A stretch of DNA of 64,000 bases from Streptomyces sp. DG1A-41 (GCF_037055355.1 NZ_CP146350.1:8579001-8643000); one strand, 5' to 3'; positions 35,260 to 44,053 are shown, numbered from the stretch's first letter. Notes: generated by a model not told the origin, from the sequence alone. Translations and numbers: made by a program.

Positions 35260-37485
35260 TCACCGCTCCCTGACCAGTGCCGCGTACGCTCCGCCGCCCG
35301 CCACCAGGTCCTCGTGCCGTCCCCGCTCCACGATCGTGCCGTGCTGCAGGACGACGATCTCGTCGCTGTCGCGGACCGTGCTGAGCCGGTGCGCGATCAC
35401 CACACAGGCACAGCCGCGCCTGCGCAGGTTGTCCATCACGACCAGCTCGGTCTCCGCGTCCAGCGCGCTCGTCACCTCGTCGAGGACCAGGATGCTCGGC
35501 CGGCGCACCAGCGCCCGCGCGATCTCCAGGCGCTGGCGCTGCCCGCCGGAGAAGTTGCGCCCGTCCTGCTCGACCTTGCTGTGGATGCCGCCCGGACGCC
35601 GCGCGATCACGTCGTACAAGGCCGCGTCGCGCAGCGCGTCCTCCACCGCCTCGTCCGGGATGGACGGGTCCCACAGCGCCACGTTGTCGCGGACCGTTCC
35701 CTCGAAGAGGAACACGTCCTGGTCGACGAAGGAGACGGAGGCGGCCAGCGCCCCGCGCGGGATGTCCTCGATGCGCTGTCCGTCGATGCGGATCACGCCC
35801 TCCCACGGCGCGTACAGGCCGGAGATCAGCCTGGACACCGTGGACTTGCCGCTTCCGGACCCGCCGACCAGCGCGACCTGCTGCCCGGGGCCGACCGTCA
35901 GGTCGAAGCCGGTGAGCAGGGGCTTGTCGAGCGGGCTGTAGCCGAAGGTGATGTTCTCCAGCTCGACGTGGCCCTGGAGGCGGCGCGTCGACTCGCCCGA
36001 CTCGGGGCGGCCGTAGAGCGGATCGGCCTTGAAGTTCTCCACGTCCTTCAGCCGCGCCACGTCGGCCGCGAAGTCCTGGATGCGGCCGGCGACGCCGTTG
36101 AGCCGGGTCAGCGGGGCGGTGAACCGGGTGACCAGGGCCTGGAAGGCGACCAGCAGACCGACCGAGATATGGCCCTCGACCGCCCGCATGCCGCCGATCC
36201 AGAGGATCAGCGCGCTGTTGAGGGTGGCGAGCGTCGGCGCGACCACGCCCAGCCAGGCGCTCGGCACCCCGAGCCGCTGCTGCTCCTCCAGCGTGGTGGC
36301 GTGCTGCCCGGCCCACTTGCGGAAGTAGCCGTCCTCGCCGCCGGTCGCCTTCATCGTCTCGATGAGCTGCAGACCGGTGTAGGCGGTGTTGGTGAGGCGG
36401 GCCGTGTCGGCGCGCAGCTTGGCCGTGCGCGTGGCGCGCAGCCGGATGACGACCCGCATGGCCACGATGTTCAGCAGCGCCACGCCGATGCCGACGAACG
36501 TCAGCTGCGGGTCGTAGGTGTACAGCAGCACCGCGTACAGGACCACGACGACCGCGTCCACGCCCGCCGCCGCGAGGTCGCGGGACAGCGTCTCGGCGAC
36601 CGCGTCGTTGGACTGGAGCCGCTGCACCAGGTCGGCCGGGCTGCGCTGGGAGAAGAACGTCACCGGCAGCCGCAGCAGATGGCGCAGGAAGCGGGCGCTG
36701 GAGAGGGTCGAGGAGATGATGCGGCCGCGCAGCAGGTTGGCCTGCTGGAGCCAGGTGAGCACGACCGTGAGCAGCACGCACGCCGCCATCGCCGTGAACA
36801 GCGTCGGCAGCAGCGAGGTCTGGTTCCCGATCAGGAACTCGTCGATGTAGGTGCGGCTCAGCGCGGGCACCGCCGCGCCGACCGCCACCAGCAGCAGGCT
36901 CGCCAGCACGGCGGCGGGCATCGTGCCCGCGGTGCCGCGCAGCCGGGCGGGCATGGCGCCCAGGACGCCGGGCTTGCGGCCGCCCCGGGTGAAGTCCTCG
37001 CCGGGCTCCACGACCAGCACGACACCGGTGAAGCTGCCGTCGAAGTCCTCCATGGGGACGAAGCGGCGGCCCTTGCCGGGGTCGTTGATGTAGACGCCAC
37101 GGCGGCCGAAGCGGCGGCCCATGCCGTCGTAGACGACGTAGTGGTTGAACTCCCAGAACAGGATGGCCGGCGACTTCACCTCGGCGAGGGCGGCCAGGTC
37201 CATCTGCATGCCCTTGGCGGTCAGGCCGTAACTGCGGGCCGCCTTCAGGAGGTTGCTGGCACGCGAGCCGTCGCGGGAGACGCCGCAGGCGATGCGCAGC
37301 TCCTCCAGCGGGACGTGCTTGCCGTAGTGGCCGAGCACCATCGCGAGGGAGGCGGCGCCGCACTCGACGGCTTCCATCTGGAGCACGGTGGGCGTGCGGA
37401 CGGTCTTCGCCCTGGCCTTGGGCACCTTGCGCTTCGGCGGGGCGGCGCGGCGCCGGCCCCGGGTGTCCGGTGCGGTCGCGGTCAC
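35260..37485 (-). CDS. NHLP-type ABC transporter with C39 peptidase domain
   Basis: 741 aa. The N-terminal C39 cysteine peptidase has C42 in ECGAASLAMVLGHYG, H115 in EFNHYVVYDG and D135 in INDPGKG, all three catalytic residues intact. Six membrane helices (about 160-460) and an ABC ATPase follow (Walker A GGSGSGKST, signature FSGGQRQRL, Walker B ILVLDEVTSALD). This subunit cleaves after a Gly-Gly leader while exporting the peptide. The GTG start at 37485 overlaps the HlyD stop by four bases. The only Gly-Gly precursor visible nearby is at 38405. Confidence 0.92.
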   Translation of the reverse strand: MTATAPDTRGRRRAAPPKRKVPKARAKTVRTPTVLQMEAVECGAASLAMVLGHYGKHVPLEELRIACGVSRDGSRASNLLKAARSYGLTAKGMQMDLAALAEVKSPAILFWEFNHYVVYDGMGRRFGRRGVYINDPGKGRRFVPMEDFDGSFTGVVLVVEPGEDFTRGGRKPGVLGAMPARLRGTAGTMPAAVLASLLLVAVGAAVPALSRTYIDEFLIGNQTSLLPTLFTAMAACVLLTVVLTWLQQANLLRGRIISSTLSSARFLRHLLRLPVTFFSQRSPADLVQRLQSNDAVAETLSRDLAAAGVDAVVVVLYAVLLYTYDPQLTFVGIGVALLNIVAMRVVIRLRATRTAKLRADTARLTNTAYTGLQLIETMKATGGEDGYFRKWAGQHATTLEEQQRLGVPSAWLGVVAPTLATLNSALILWIGGMRAVEGHISVGLLVAFQALVTRFTAPLTRLNGVAGRIQDFAADVARLKDVENFKADPLYGRPESGESTRRLQGHVELENITFGYSPLDKPLLTGFDLTVGPGQQVALVGGSGSGKSTVSRLISGLYAPWEGVIRIDGQRIEDIPRGALAASVSFVDQDVFLFEGTVRDNVALWDPSIPDEAVEDALRDAALYDVIARRPGGIHSKVEQDGRNFSGGQRQRLEIARALVRRPSILVLDEVTSALDAETELVVMDNLRRRGCACVVIAHRLSTVRDSDEIVVLQHGTIVERGRHEDLVAGGGAYAALVRER

Positions 37486-38288
37486 GGCAGCAGCCAGTCG
37501 ACGGGACGCTGGTCGGCCAGCCGGATCGACCCCGAGGCCAGCGTCATGGAGGTCAGCTTGAACGGCGGCCCGTCCGCGGACGACCACTTGTAACCGCTCT
37601 TCGTGGCGGACGACTTGTCCAGCCGGACCGTCACGGCCACCGGCCTGCCCTTCTTCGTGAACTGCTCGCCCAGCTGGCTGTCCCCGAGGAACGCGGCGAT
37701 CTGCTGCGGAGACTGCGCCGAGCGGTCCACCGACTTCACATGGCCGCGCAGCACGCCGTACTCCTGCGTCGGCACCGACTGCACGGTCAGGTCGACGGTG
37801 GCGTCGTCGGGGATCGAGGCGGCGTTCTCGGCGGGGACGTAGACCGTCGCGTACAAGGCGTCCTCGGTGTGGGCGACCTTCTCGACGGCGGCGACGTTCG
37901 CGCCGGTCTGGATGATCTGCCCGACGGTCGCGGCGAGCGCGGAGACACGGCCCGCGTCGAGCGTGCGGACGACGGTTTCGCCCTGGGACGTACGGACCTT
38001 GAGCACGGGGGAGTCGGCCGGCAACCGCTCGCCCTGCTTCGCGAGCACCGCGGTCACCTGGCCCGCGACCGGGCTCTGGAGGAGGTAGCTGCCCTGCCCG
38101 TGCGTGAGGATGGCGGGCGCGCTGACGGTGGAGGTCACCGAGCCGGTCACCGCCCACACCGAGGCGGCCGCCATCGCGACCACGGTCACCGAAAGCACGA
38201 GCCAGCCCTGCGGGCGGGCGAAACGCACCGGAAGGTCGAGTTCCTCCGGTGACTGGAGCTTGGCGAGGGCCTGTTGGCGGAACTGCAA
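37482..38288 (-). CDS. NHLP-system HlyD-family secretion protein
   Basis: 268 aa periplasmic-adaptor-like protein: a short cytoplasmic N-terminus starting MQFRQQALAKLQSPEELD, one membrane helix (GWLVLSVTVVAMAAASVWAVTG), and an extracytoplasmic barrel-sandwich domain. The opening QALAKLQSPEELD is the hallmark of the NHLM bacteriocin-system secretion protein. It links the two ABC subunits and the export path. It is first in the exporter operon, 116 bp after the precursor gene with two hairpins between. Confidence 0.9.
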   Translation of the reverse strand: MQFRQQALAKLQSPEELDLPVRFARPQGWLVLSVTVVAMAAASVWAVTGSVTSTVSAPAILTHGQGSYLLQSPVAGQVTAVLAKQGERLPADSPVLKVRTSQGETVVRTLDAGRVSALAATVGQIIQTGANVAAVEKVAHTEDALYATVYVPAENAASIPDDATVDLTVQSVPTQEYGVLRGHVKSVDRSAQSPQQIAAFLGDSQLGEQFTKKGRPVAVTVRLDKSSATKSGYKWSSADGPPFKLTSMTLASGSIRLADQRPVDWLLP

Positions 38289-38322
38289 GGAACTTCCCTC
38301 ACCCGTAGAAGAGGTTCTTACG

Positions 38323-38345
38323 GCCGTAACAGAGGCTGTTACGGC
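38323..38345 (-). terminator. Hairpin A between precursor and exporter genes
   Basis: Perfect 10-bp arms GCCGTAACAG/CTGTTACGGC around the loop AGG. With hairpin B it lies on the transcript after the precursor and before the HlyD gene. This would let much precursor mRNA accumulate while some transcripts continue into the exporter. Confidence 0.6.
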
Positions 38346-38355
38346 ACCCGAAGAT

Positions 38356-38382
38356 CCCGGAACCGCCGGCTGCGGCTCCGGG
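38356..38382 (-). terminator. Hairpin B after the precursor gene
   Basis: Arms CCCGGAACCGC and GCGGCTCCGGG pair at 10 of 11 positions around a five-base loop, starting 22 bases after the precursor stop on the minus strand. It is a candidate partial terminator or mRNA stabiliser. Confidence 0.6.
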
Positions 38383-38404
38383 AGTCAACGGCACTGGGGC
38401 TCGA

Positions 38405-38620
38405 TCAGAGACCGGCGACCAGGTTGGTGACCGGGGCCGTGTTCAGGCCGGTGACACCCTCGACGGTGCCGACGGCCGTGTTGACCAGGCCGGAAACCGG
38501 AGCGATGCCGTCGACCGTGTCGGTGACGGTGTTCACAGCGTTCACGGACAGGCCGCCGGAGACGGCGTCGAGCTCGGCGTCGGCGATCTCGACGGTCTCA
38601 ACCTGGGGGGTGGAGTTCAT
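38405..38620 (-). CDS. Double-glycine leader peptide precursor, cysteine-free core
   Basis: 71 aa. The acidic leader ends in IADAELDAVSGG (Gly22-Gly23), a classic C39 peptidase site. The predicted 48-residue core starts LSVNAVNTVTDTVDG and has no Cys, no Lys/Arg and few charges. It is rich in Val, Thr, Asn, Gly and Ala with an imperfect internal repeat (VNTVTDTVDGI / VNTAVGTVEGV). AAGGGAAG precedes the ATG. It is immediately upstream of the exporter operon. The absence of Cys rules out lanthionine; the adjacent genes encode no modification enzyme, so the product may be an unmodified secreted amphipathic peptide. Confidence 0.82.
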   Translation of the reverse strand: MNSTPQVETVEIADAELDAVSGGLSVNAVNTVTDTVDGIAPVSGLVNTAVGTVEGVTGLNTAPVTNLVAGL

Positions 38621-39360
38621 GATGGAACTTCCCTTCGTATGGATATCTCACAAGGGGGAGCGGCCCCCTCTGGGGACAGATGACGGCCGCGACCGCGAGT
38701 GCCGGACTCCCGTTTCCGAGCGCCCTGCGTGGCTCCCGCGGTGCGATGGATCAAAGCACGCTGCGGGCGCGGGCTTCCAATCAACCACGCGTCCCACCAG
38801 GCAACTTGCGCCCCAGCCGCACCGAAGCGTGCAGGTGTGTGCACGCCTTGGTGGCGAGTCCTTCACATGCGTCACGGCATCGGCTCAGCCGACCCCTTGC
38901 TTCGCGGAGCGGCGAATCCGGCACTCCCGCCCCAAAGGCGTGACCGACGCGGCAGACCCGCGGATAACCCTCGACTCGGTGACCGGGTTGGGCATTCGAT
39001 GTGCAGATTCACTGAAGGCGGGATTCAACTCGATGATCGCAACAGATCGTTTCCATTCGGATACGGATCGTGTTCGTTCGGTATGTCGTCACGAGCTTCA
39101 CGGCTGAAACGCCGTCATCCGGCCATGGAGGGCGTGGCGTCGGCGCGCTTCGCCTTCCCCGGCGTGCCGCTGTGACCAGGGCGGCAGCAGACCGTGCGGT
39201 CGGTGCCCGGGCGGCGGGAGTTGGCTGGTTCCGCGATGCGAACGGGTCACCGGCAAACGGAATTGAACGCCCCGGACAGCCCGTGCGTACCAACAGCCAT
39301 CCAGGCGCCCCCGAGCTGCCGGACGGCGGCACCTACTCCGTTCCCCAGGAGGAGAGAAGT
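38621..39360. other. Large divergent intergenic region
   Basis: 740 bp between the precursor gene and the protease gene. No frame here shows credible protein sequence or a good start. The stretch 38990-39090 is distinctly AT-rich and is the best place for the protease promoter; the precursor promoter should lie close to 38640-38700. I see no repeats or RNA gene. Confidence 0.4.
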
Positions 39361-40773
39361 TTGAGTCACAAGCGAATTCCGAAGCGCAAGGCCGCGATAG
39401 CGGCGGGCAGCGTGGTGGCGCTCGGCGCCGCCGCGATCCTGCTCCCCAACGCCAACGCGTCGCAGGACGGTTCGTCCGGCGACACGGCGGCCGCGCCGAA
39501 GACCCTGAAGGCGGGCGACGCCTCGGATCTCGCCTCGCAGCTCTCCGGGCTCCTCGGTGAGGCGTTCGGCGGCTCCTACTACGACAGCGACAGCCAGCAG
39601 CTCGTCGTCAACGTCGTACCGGGCGACAACAACAACGTGATCGTGCAGGCGAAGGCGGCCGGCGCGAAGGTCCGCGAGGTCGACAACAGCTGGTCGGAGC
39701 TCCAGAGCGGAGCGCAGACCCTGAAGTCGGACGCGACCATCGCGGGCACCTCGTGGGCGATCGACCCGCGCACGAACAAGCTCCTGGTGACGGCCGACAG
39801 CACCGTCACCGGCGCCAAGTGGGACAGACTGGAGTCCACCGTGCAGAGCCTCGGCTCCGGCATGGCGACCCTCAAGAAGTCCGCGGGCACCTTCAAGCCG
39901 TTCGTCTCGGGCGGTGACGCCATCTTCGCGGGCGGCTCGCGCTGCTCCCTCGGCTTCAACGTCACCGCGGGCGACGGCTCGCCGGCCTTCCTGACGGCCG
40001 GTCACTGCACCCTCGGCGGCAACGAGTGGTCGGACACGCAGGGCGGCCAGCCGATCGCCACCGTCGACCAGTCCACCTTCCCCGGCGACGGCGACTTCGC
40101 ACTCGTGAAGTACGACGACCCGGCGACCGAGGCGCCCAGCGAGGTCAACACCGGCGACCAGACCGTCCAGATCACCGAGGCCGCGGAGGCGACCGTCGGC
40201 CAGGAGGTCTTCCGGATGGGCAGCACCACCGGGCTCGCCGACGGCCAGGTCCTCGGACTCGACGCCACGGTGAACTACCCCGAGGGCACCGTCACCGGCC
40301 TCATCCAGACCAACGTCTGTGCCGAGCCCGGCGACAGCGGCGGCTCGCTGTTCACACAGGACGGTCTCGCGATCGGCCTGACCTCGGGCGGCAGCGGCGA
40401 CTGCACGGTCGGCGGCGAGACGTTCTTCCAGCCGGTCACCACCGCCCTGGAGGCGGTCGGCGCGACCCTGGGCGCGGGCGGCGCGGCCGGCGGCGCGGGT
40501 GAAGAGGCCGGTGCCGGCGAGGACGCCGGTGCTGGTGCTGGTGCTGGTGCTGGTGCCGGTGCCGGTGAGGAAGCGGGCGCCGGTCAGGAGGCCGGAGCCG
40601 GCGGCGAGGCCGGTGCGGGTGCGGGCGAGGAAGCCGGTGCCGGTGAAGAGGCCGGCGCTGGTGCCGGTGCCGGTGAGCAGGCCGGAGGCGAGGACGCGGG
40701 CGCCGGAACCGGCGCCGGTCACGACGCGGGACAGGGTGTCGAGGACAACTCCGGTCTGACCGAGTCCCGCTGA
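39361..40773 (+). CDS. Secreted S1-family serine protease (streptogrisin-like) with repeat tail
   Basis: 470 aa. TTG start behind GGAGGAGAG; the upstream open frame has no protein character. The signal peptide is KRKAAIAAGSVVALGAAAIL, followed by a propeptide (about 30-185), as in streptogrisin/alpha-lytic proteases, and a chymotrypsin-fold domain with H215 (TAGHC), D245 (GDFALV) and S326 (GDSGGS). After the domain a tail of about 90 residues consists of Gly/Ala/Glu repeats (GEEAGAG units), ending GLTESR. The tail has no sortase motif; it could bind the cell wall or act as a spacer. A bidirectional hairpin follows. Confidence 0.9.
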   Translation: MSHKRIPKRKAAIAAGSVVALGAAAILLPNANASQDGSSGDTAAAPKTLKAGDASDLASQLSGLLGEAFGGSYYDSDSQQLVVNVVPGDNNNVIVQAKAAGAKVREVDNSWSELQSGAQTLKSDATIAGTSWAIDPRTNKLLVTADSTVTGAKWDRLESTVQSLGSGMATLKKSAGTFKPFVSGGDAIFAGGSRCSLGFNVTAGDGSPAFLTAGHCTLGGNEWSDTQGGQPIATVDQSTFPGDGDFALVKYDDPATEAPSEVNTGDQTVQITEAAEATVGQEVFRMGSTTGLADGQVLGLDATVNYPEGTVTGLIQTNVCAEPGDSGGSLFTQDGLAIGLTSGGSGDCTVGGETFFQPVTTALEAVGATLGAGGAAGGAGEEAGAGEDAGAGAGAGAGAGAGEEAGAGQEAGAGGEAGAGAGEEAGAGEEAGAGAGAGEQAGGEDAGAGTGAGHDAGQGVEDNSGLTESR

Positions 40774-40804
40774 CCTGAAACCGTCGGCAGCCGGTCCGAC
40801 GCCG

Positions 40805-40844
40805 CCGGCCCGGTTCCGCCCCCTTCCTGGCGGGACCGGGCCGG
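40805..40844 (+). terminator. Terminator hairpin after the protease
   Basis: Arms 40805-40819 and 40830-40844 (CCGGCCCGGTTCCGC against GCGGGACCGGGCCGG) pair at 14 of 15 positions around a 10-base pyrimidine-rich loop, 32 bases after the protease stop. Confidence 0.7.
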
Positions 40845-40901
40845 TCACCGGCGTTTCCGGTCACCGACCGGCCTCACCTGTGGTTCCGGCCGGCGGTGGA
40901 C

Positions 40902-40933
40902 CGGGCCGGCCCTCCGGCGGGAGGACCGGCCCG
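40902..40933 (-). terminator. Terminator hairpin after the phosphatase
   Basis: Arms CGGGCCGGCCCTCC and GGAGGACCGGCCCG pair at 13 of 14 positions around GGCG. It lies 26 bases beyond the stop of the minus-strand phosphatase, back to back with the protease terminator. Confidence 0.7.
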
Positions 40934-40959
40934 TCCTCGTGCACGGCGCCGGTTCCGCC

Positions 40960-43104
40960 CTACCCGACCGCCCTGAGCAGCAACAGGGCGATGTCGTCGA
41001 GCCGTTCCTCCCCGTCCGTGCGGTGCTCCTGGCGAACGAGGCTGTCGGCCAGCTCGTCCAGCGGCTGGTCCCCGGCGTCGGCCAGGCGGCGGCCCAGGTC
41101 CGCGAGGGCCTCCTCGAAGTCGGTGCCGGGGGACTCGACCAGCCCGTCGGTGTAGAGGACGAGCAGGGCGCCGGGGGCGAAGGAGACCTCCGTCGTCGGG
41201 TACACCGCGGAGGCGTCGATGCCCAGCAGCGGACCGCCGGCCAGGTCGAGGACGCGCACCCGCCCGTCCGGACGTCTCAGCAGCGGCGGCGGATGACCCG
41301 CCCGGGACATCACGGCCCGGCCGTGCGCCGGGTCGAGACGCAGGTACAGACAGCTGGCGAACAGGTCGGAACCCAGGTCGAGCAGCAGCCGGTTGGTGCT
41401 GCGCATGACCTCCTCGGGCGCCTGGCCCACGGCCGTGTACGCGCGCACCGCCGTGCGGACCTGCCCCATCAGCCCGGCCGCCGTGACGTTGTGGCCCTGC
41501 ACGTCCCCGATCACCGCCGCCGCCATCCCCTGGGTGCGCACCAGGTCGTAGAAGTCGCCGCCGATGTCCATGCCCTGCGTGGCCGGCACATAGCGGGCGG
41601 CCGCCTCGATGCCGGGCAGCGACGGCAGCGAGTGCGGCAGCAGCGCCTCCTGGAGGCCGTGCGCGAGCCGGTGCTTGGCGTCGTAGAGCAGCGCCCGCTC
41701 CAGCGCCTGGGCGATCAGCCCGGCCAGGCTCGTCATCACCGCCCGTTCCTCCGTCGGGAAGGGGTGCGGCTCGGTGTAGGAGAGCACGCACGTCCCCACC
41801 GGCCGGCCCTGGGCGATCAGCGGCAGATACGCCCAGGCCGCGAACCCGTCGGGCGTCGCGAGCCGCGCCGGGTAGAGGCGCTCCAGCTCTTCCTGCGACT
41901 CGAAGAAGGCGGGCACGCCCGTCCGCAGCACCTGCGTGCCGGGGGTCGGCTCGGTCAGCGGCATCCCGTCGAACCGTTCCACCACGGCCGCGTCCGGGTA
42001 CCCGCGATGCCCGAGCACCCTCAGCCGGTTCGCCCGTGAGCCCAGCACGACCAGGGCCTGGCTGCCCACGGCCGGGGCGATCTCGTCCGCGACCAGTTGC
42101 ACCACGTCCTGCACCCCGACCGCCTCGGTGAGCGCACCGGCCAGGTTGAGCACCTGCGAGATGGTGACCAGCCGGGTCGGCGTCCCGTCGCGCGGCGGGG
42201 CGGCCCGGTTCATCTCCGCCACGGCCCGGGCCCTTGTGATCCGGACGCTGAGGCCCGTCGTGCTCGGATACAACCGGAACGACAGCCACTCGCCCGGCGG
42301 GCGCAGCGCCACGAACGAGGCGCTGTGCTGGCTCATCAGCGCGGCCCGGTAACGGTCCTCGTACACCGGGTCGTTGAGCCACGGCACCGACGCCCACAGC
42401 TGCGTGCCGAGCAGCCGGCTGACCGGGACGTTCAGCAGCTCGGCCGCGGCCGCGTTGACGAAGCCGATCCGCCCGTGCAGATCCAGCGAGACCAGCCCGT
42501 ACGGCAGCCGGCTCACCATCCGGGCCGCCTCGACGGTGCCGAGCGTGCCGGCCACCCCGCCCACCAGGGGCGAGGCGACCAGATCGGTCTCGGGGTGCGG
42601 CGGGATGCTGTGCTCGGCGGCCCGCTCCAGCCGGACCGCCAGCCGGCCGCAGGCCGCGGTCAGATGCTCGCGCTCCCGATCGGACAGTTCCGGCGGATGC
42701 CCGCCCGGCCAGGTCACGAACACCGCGCCGTACACGGTGGACTCGGTGGCGACCGGCACCGCGGCCAGGGCGAACGGATAGGGCAGCACCACGGCGATCC
42801 GCGGATAGCGGCGGGCCATCTCCTCCTCGCCGCCGACCCACACCAGCTCGCGCTCGCGCGCCGCGTCGGCGACCGGGATCGGCGCGCTCAGCCCCACCCG
42901 CTCCCAGGGCGCCGCGAACGCCCGGGGCAGCCCCGCCATCACCGCCATCTCCAGCACCGGCTGGTCCCGCGCCAGCAGGTACACCGCGCCGGAGTGGGCG
43001 TGCACCTCGTCCATCATCGAGGCCAGCGCCAGGGACAGCAGGGGACGGCCGACCGGCGTCCTGGCGGCTGCCGGCGCCTGCGCGGACGACTGCCCGTCGG
43101 ACAC
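40960..43104 (-). CDS. GAF-PAS-GAF PP2C-type phosphatase (RsbU family)
   Basis: 714 aa from the GTG at 43104, which has GAGGAGG eight bases upstream; an in-frame TTG at 43149 with its own GGAGG is an alternative. An N-terminal GAF covers about 15-170, a PAS domain about 185-300 (GLVSLDLHGRIGFVNAAAAELL), a second GAF about 315-465, and a PP2C/SpoIIE phosphatase about 485-710 with metal motifs GGDFYDL, IGDVQGHN and LDDIALLLL. There is no ATPase domain. It is expected to dephosphorylate an anti-sigma antagonist in response to a sensed ligand; no cognate partner is adjacent. It sits between the protease and ramR. Confidence 0.88.
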   Translation of the reverse strand: MSDGQSSAQAPAAARTPVGRPLLSLALASMMDEVHAHSGAVYLLARDQPVLEMAVMAGLPRAFAAPWERVGLSAPIPVADAARERELVWVGGEEEMARRYPRIAVVLPYPFALAAVPVATESTVYGAVFVTWPGGHPPELSDREREHLTAACGRLAVRLERAAEHSIPPHPETDLVASPLVGGVAGTLGTVEAARMVSRLPYGLVSLDLHGRIGFVNAAAAELLNVPVSRLLGTQLWASVPWLNDPVYEDRYRAALMSQHSASFVALRPPGEWLSFRLYPSTTGLSVRITRARAVAEMNRAAPPRDGTPTRLVTISQVLNLAGALTEAVGVQDVVQLVADEIAPAVGSQALVVLGSRANRLRVLGHRGYPDAAVVERFDGMPLTEPTPGTQVLRTGVPAFFESQEELERLYPARLATPDGFAAWAYLPLIAQGRPVGTCVLSYTEPHPFPTEERAVMTSLAGLIAQALERALLYDAKHRLAHGLQEALLPHSLPSLPGIEAAARYVPATQGMDIGGDFYDLVRTQGMAAAVIGDVQGHNVTAAGLMGQVRTAVRAYTAVGQAPEEVMRSTNRLLLDLGSDLFASCLYLRLDPAHGRAVMSRAGHPPPLLRRPDGRVRVLDLAGGPLLGIDASAVYPTTEVSFAPGALLVLYTDGLVESPGTDFEEALADLGRRLADAGDQPLDELADSLVRQEHRTDGEERLDDIALLLLRAVG

Positions 43105-43444
43105 GCCGACCACCTCCTCGCACGGCCGCGCGACCGGGTTCAGGAACAAATCTCCTCCCTGGCGGCCCGTCGCGCACGACGAGCGGCACGGGGAAGGGCT
43201 TGGTTACCGTCGGGCACACACCTATGGCCCCGTTTGAACGGCGCCCGCATACCCCGACCGTCGCGACCCATGCCGTCGAACTCGAAGCGTGGCCGGTTGT
43301 ACGGGCGCCGCGCGTGCGCCCCCACGCACCCTGATGGCCGGTTCTTCGTGCCCACGCAGGGTCACGTTCGCGAACAATGGGTCACGCGCTCAACACGACG
43401 AGCTCCGCACGACGACGGGACGTACAGCGAGCCGAGGGGTGGCA
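43105..43444. other. Divergent region between phosphatase and ramR
   Basis: 340 bp with promoters for both directions expected. I see no gene; the open frames have no start with a ribosome-binding site. GAGGGG just before 43445 supports the ramR start. Confidence 0.4.
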
Positions 43445-44053
43445 GTGATCCGGGTGCTTCTGGTGCACGACGAGTGTCTGGTGCGATCGGTGCTGGCGGA
43501 GTGGCTGCGGGGGGAGTCCGATCTGGCGGTGCACGACACGTCGTGGCACGGCGCGCCCGGCCTGCTGCCGTCCGTGCGGCCGGACGTCTGCGCGGCGGAC
43601 CTGGAGTGCGCGGACTCCTACGGCATCCCTCCGCTGGGCGAGCTGTGCCGGCCGGGACCGGACCGGACGCGCCCGCGCTTGCTCGTGCTCGCCACTGCGA
43701 ACAGACCCGGGCTGCTGAAACGGGCCGCCGAGGCGGGAGCGCTCGGCTACGTCGACAAGGAGGGCTCGCCGGAGAACCTGCTGCGCGGGATCCGCCGGGT
43801 CGCCGAGGGGGAACGTTTCGTCAACCACTCGCTGGGCTTCGCCTTCCTCAAGGCGGCCGAGATGCCGCTGACCCGCAGAGAGCTGAGCGTGTTATCCCTC
43901 GCCGCCGAGGGAGCCTCCATCGCGGAGATCGCCGGGAGCCTGCACCTGTCCCACGGGACCGTGCGCAACTACATGGCGGCCATCACCCGCAAGACCGGGG
44001 CCCGCAACCGCATCGACGCGATCCGCATCTCGCAGGGACAGGGCTGGCTGTGA
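43445..44053 (+). CDS. ramR: RamR/AmfR-type response regulator
   Basis: 202 aa NarL/FixJ-type regulator. The receiver domain (1-120) starts VIRVLLVHDECLVRSVLAEWLR. It has HDE where phosphorylated regulators have a DD pair, and the usual phospho-acceptor region is altered, as in other RamR proteins. The LuxR helix-turn-helix (about 138-195) includes LTRRELSVLSLAAEG and GTVRNYMAAITRKTGARNRIDA. RamR activates ramCSAB. Codon 150 is TTA (43892-43894), so translation needs the rare bldA tRNA. GTG 43445 is favoured over GTG 43439 by spacing to GAGGGG. It converges with ramB, whose reading frame overlaps its 3' end. Confidence 0.92.
   Translation: MIRVLLVHDECLVRSVLAEWLRGESDLAVHDTSWHGAPGLLPSVRPDVCAADLECADSYGIPPLGELCRPGPDRTRPRLLVLATANRPGLLKRAAEAGALGYVDKEGSPENLLRGIRRVAEGERFVNHSLGFAFLKAAEMPLTRRELSVLSLAAEGASIAEIAGSLHLSHGTVRNYMAAITRKTGARNRIDAIRISQGQGWL

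Noticed and set aside
38405..38620. Calling the 71-aa precursor a type A2 lanthipeptide
   Set aside because: The core contains no cysteine, so lanthionine rings cannot form, and no lanthionine synthetase lies next to it; the ramC enzyme 10 kb away recognises a different leader.
38648..39175. Several 70-150-aa frames, some Cys-rich, in the spacer between the precursor and protease genes
   Set aside because: I examined them as possible second precursors, but none has a double-glycine site, a ribosome-binding site or consistent codon bias.
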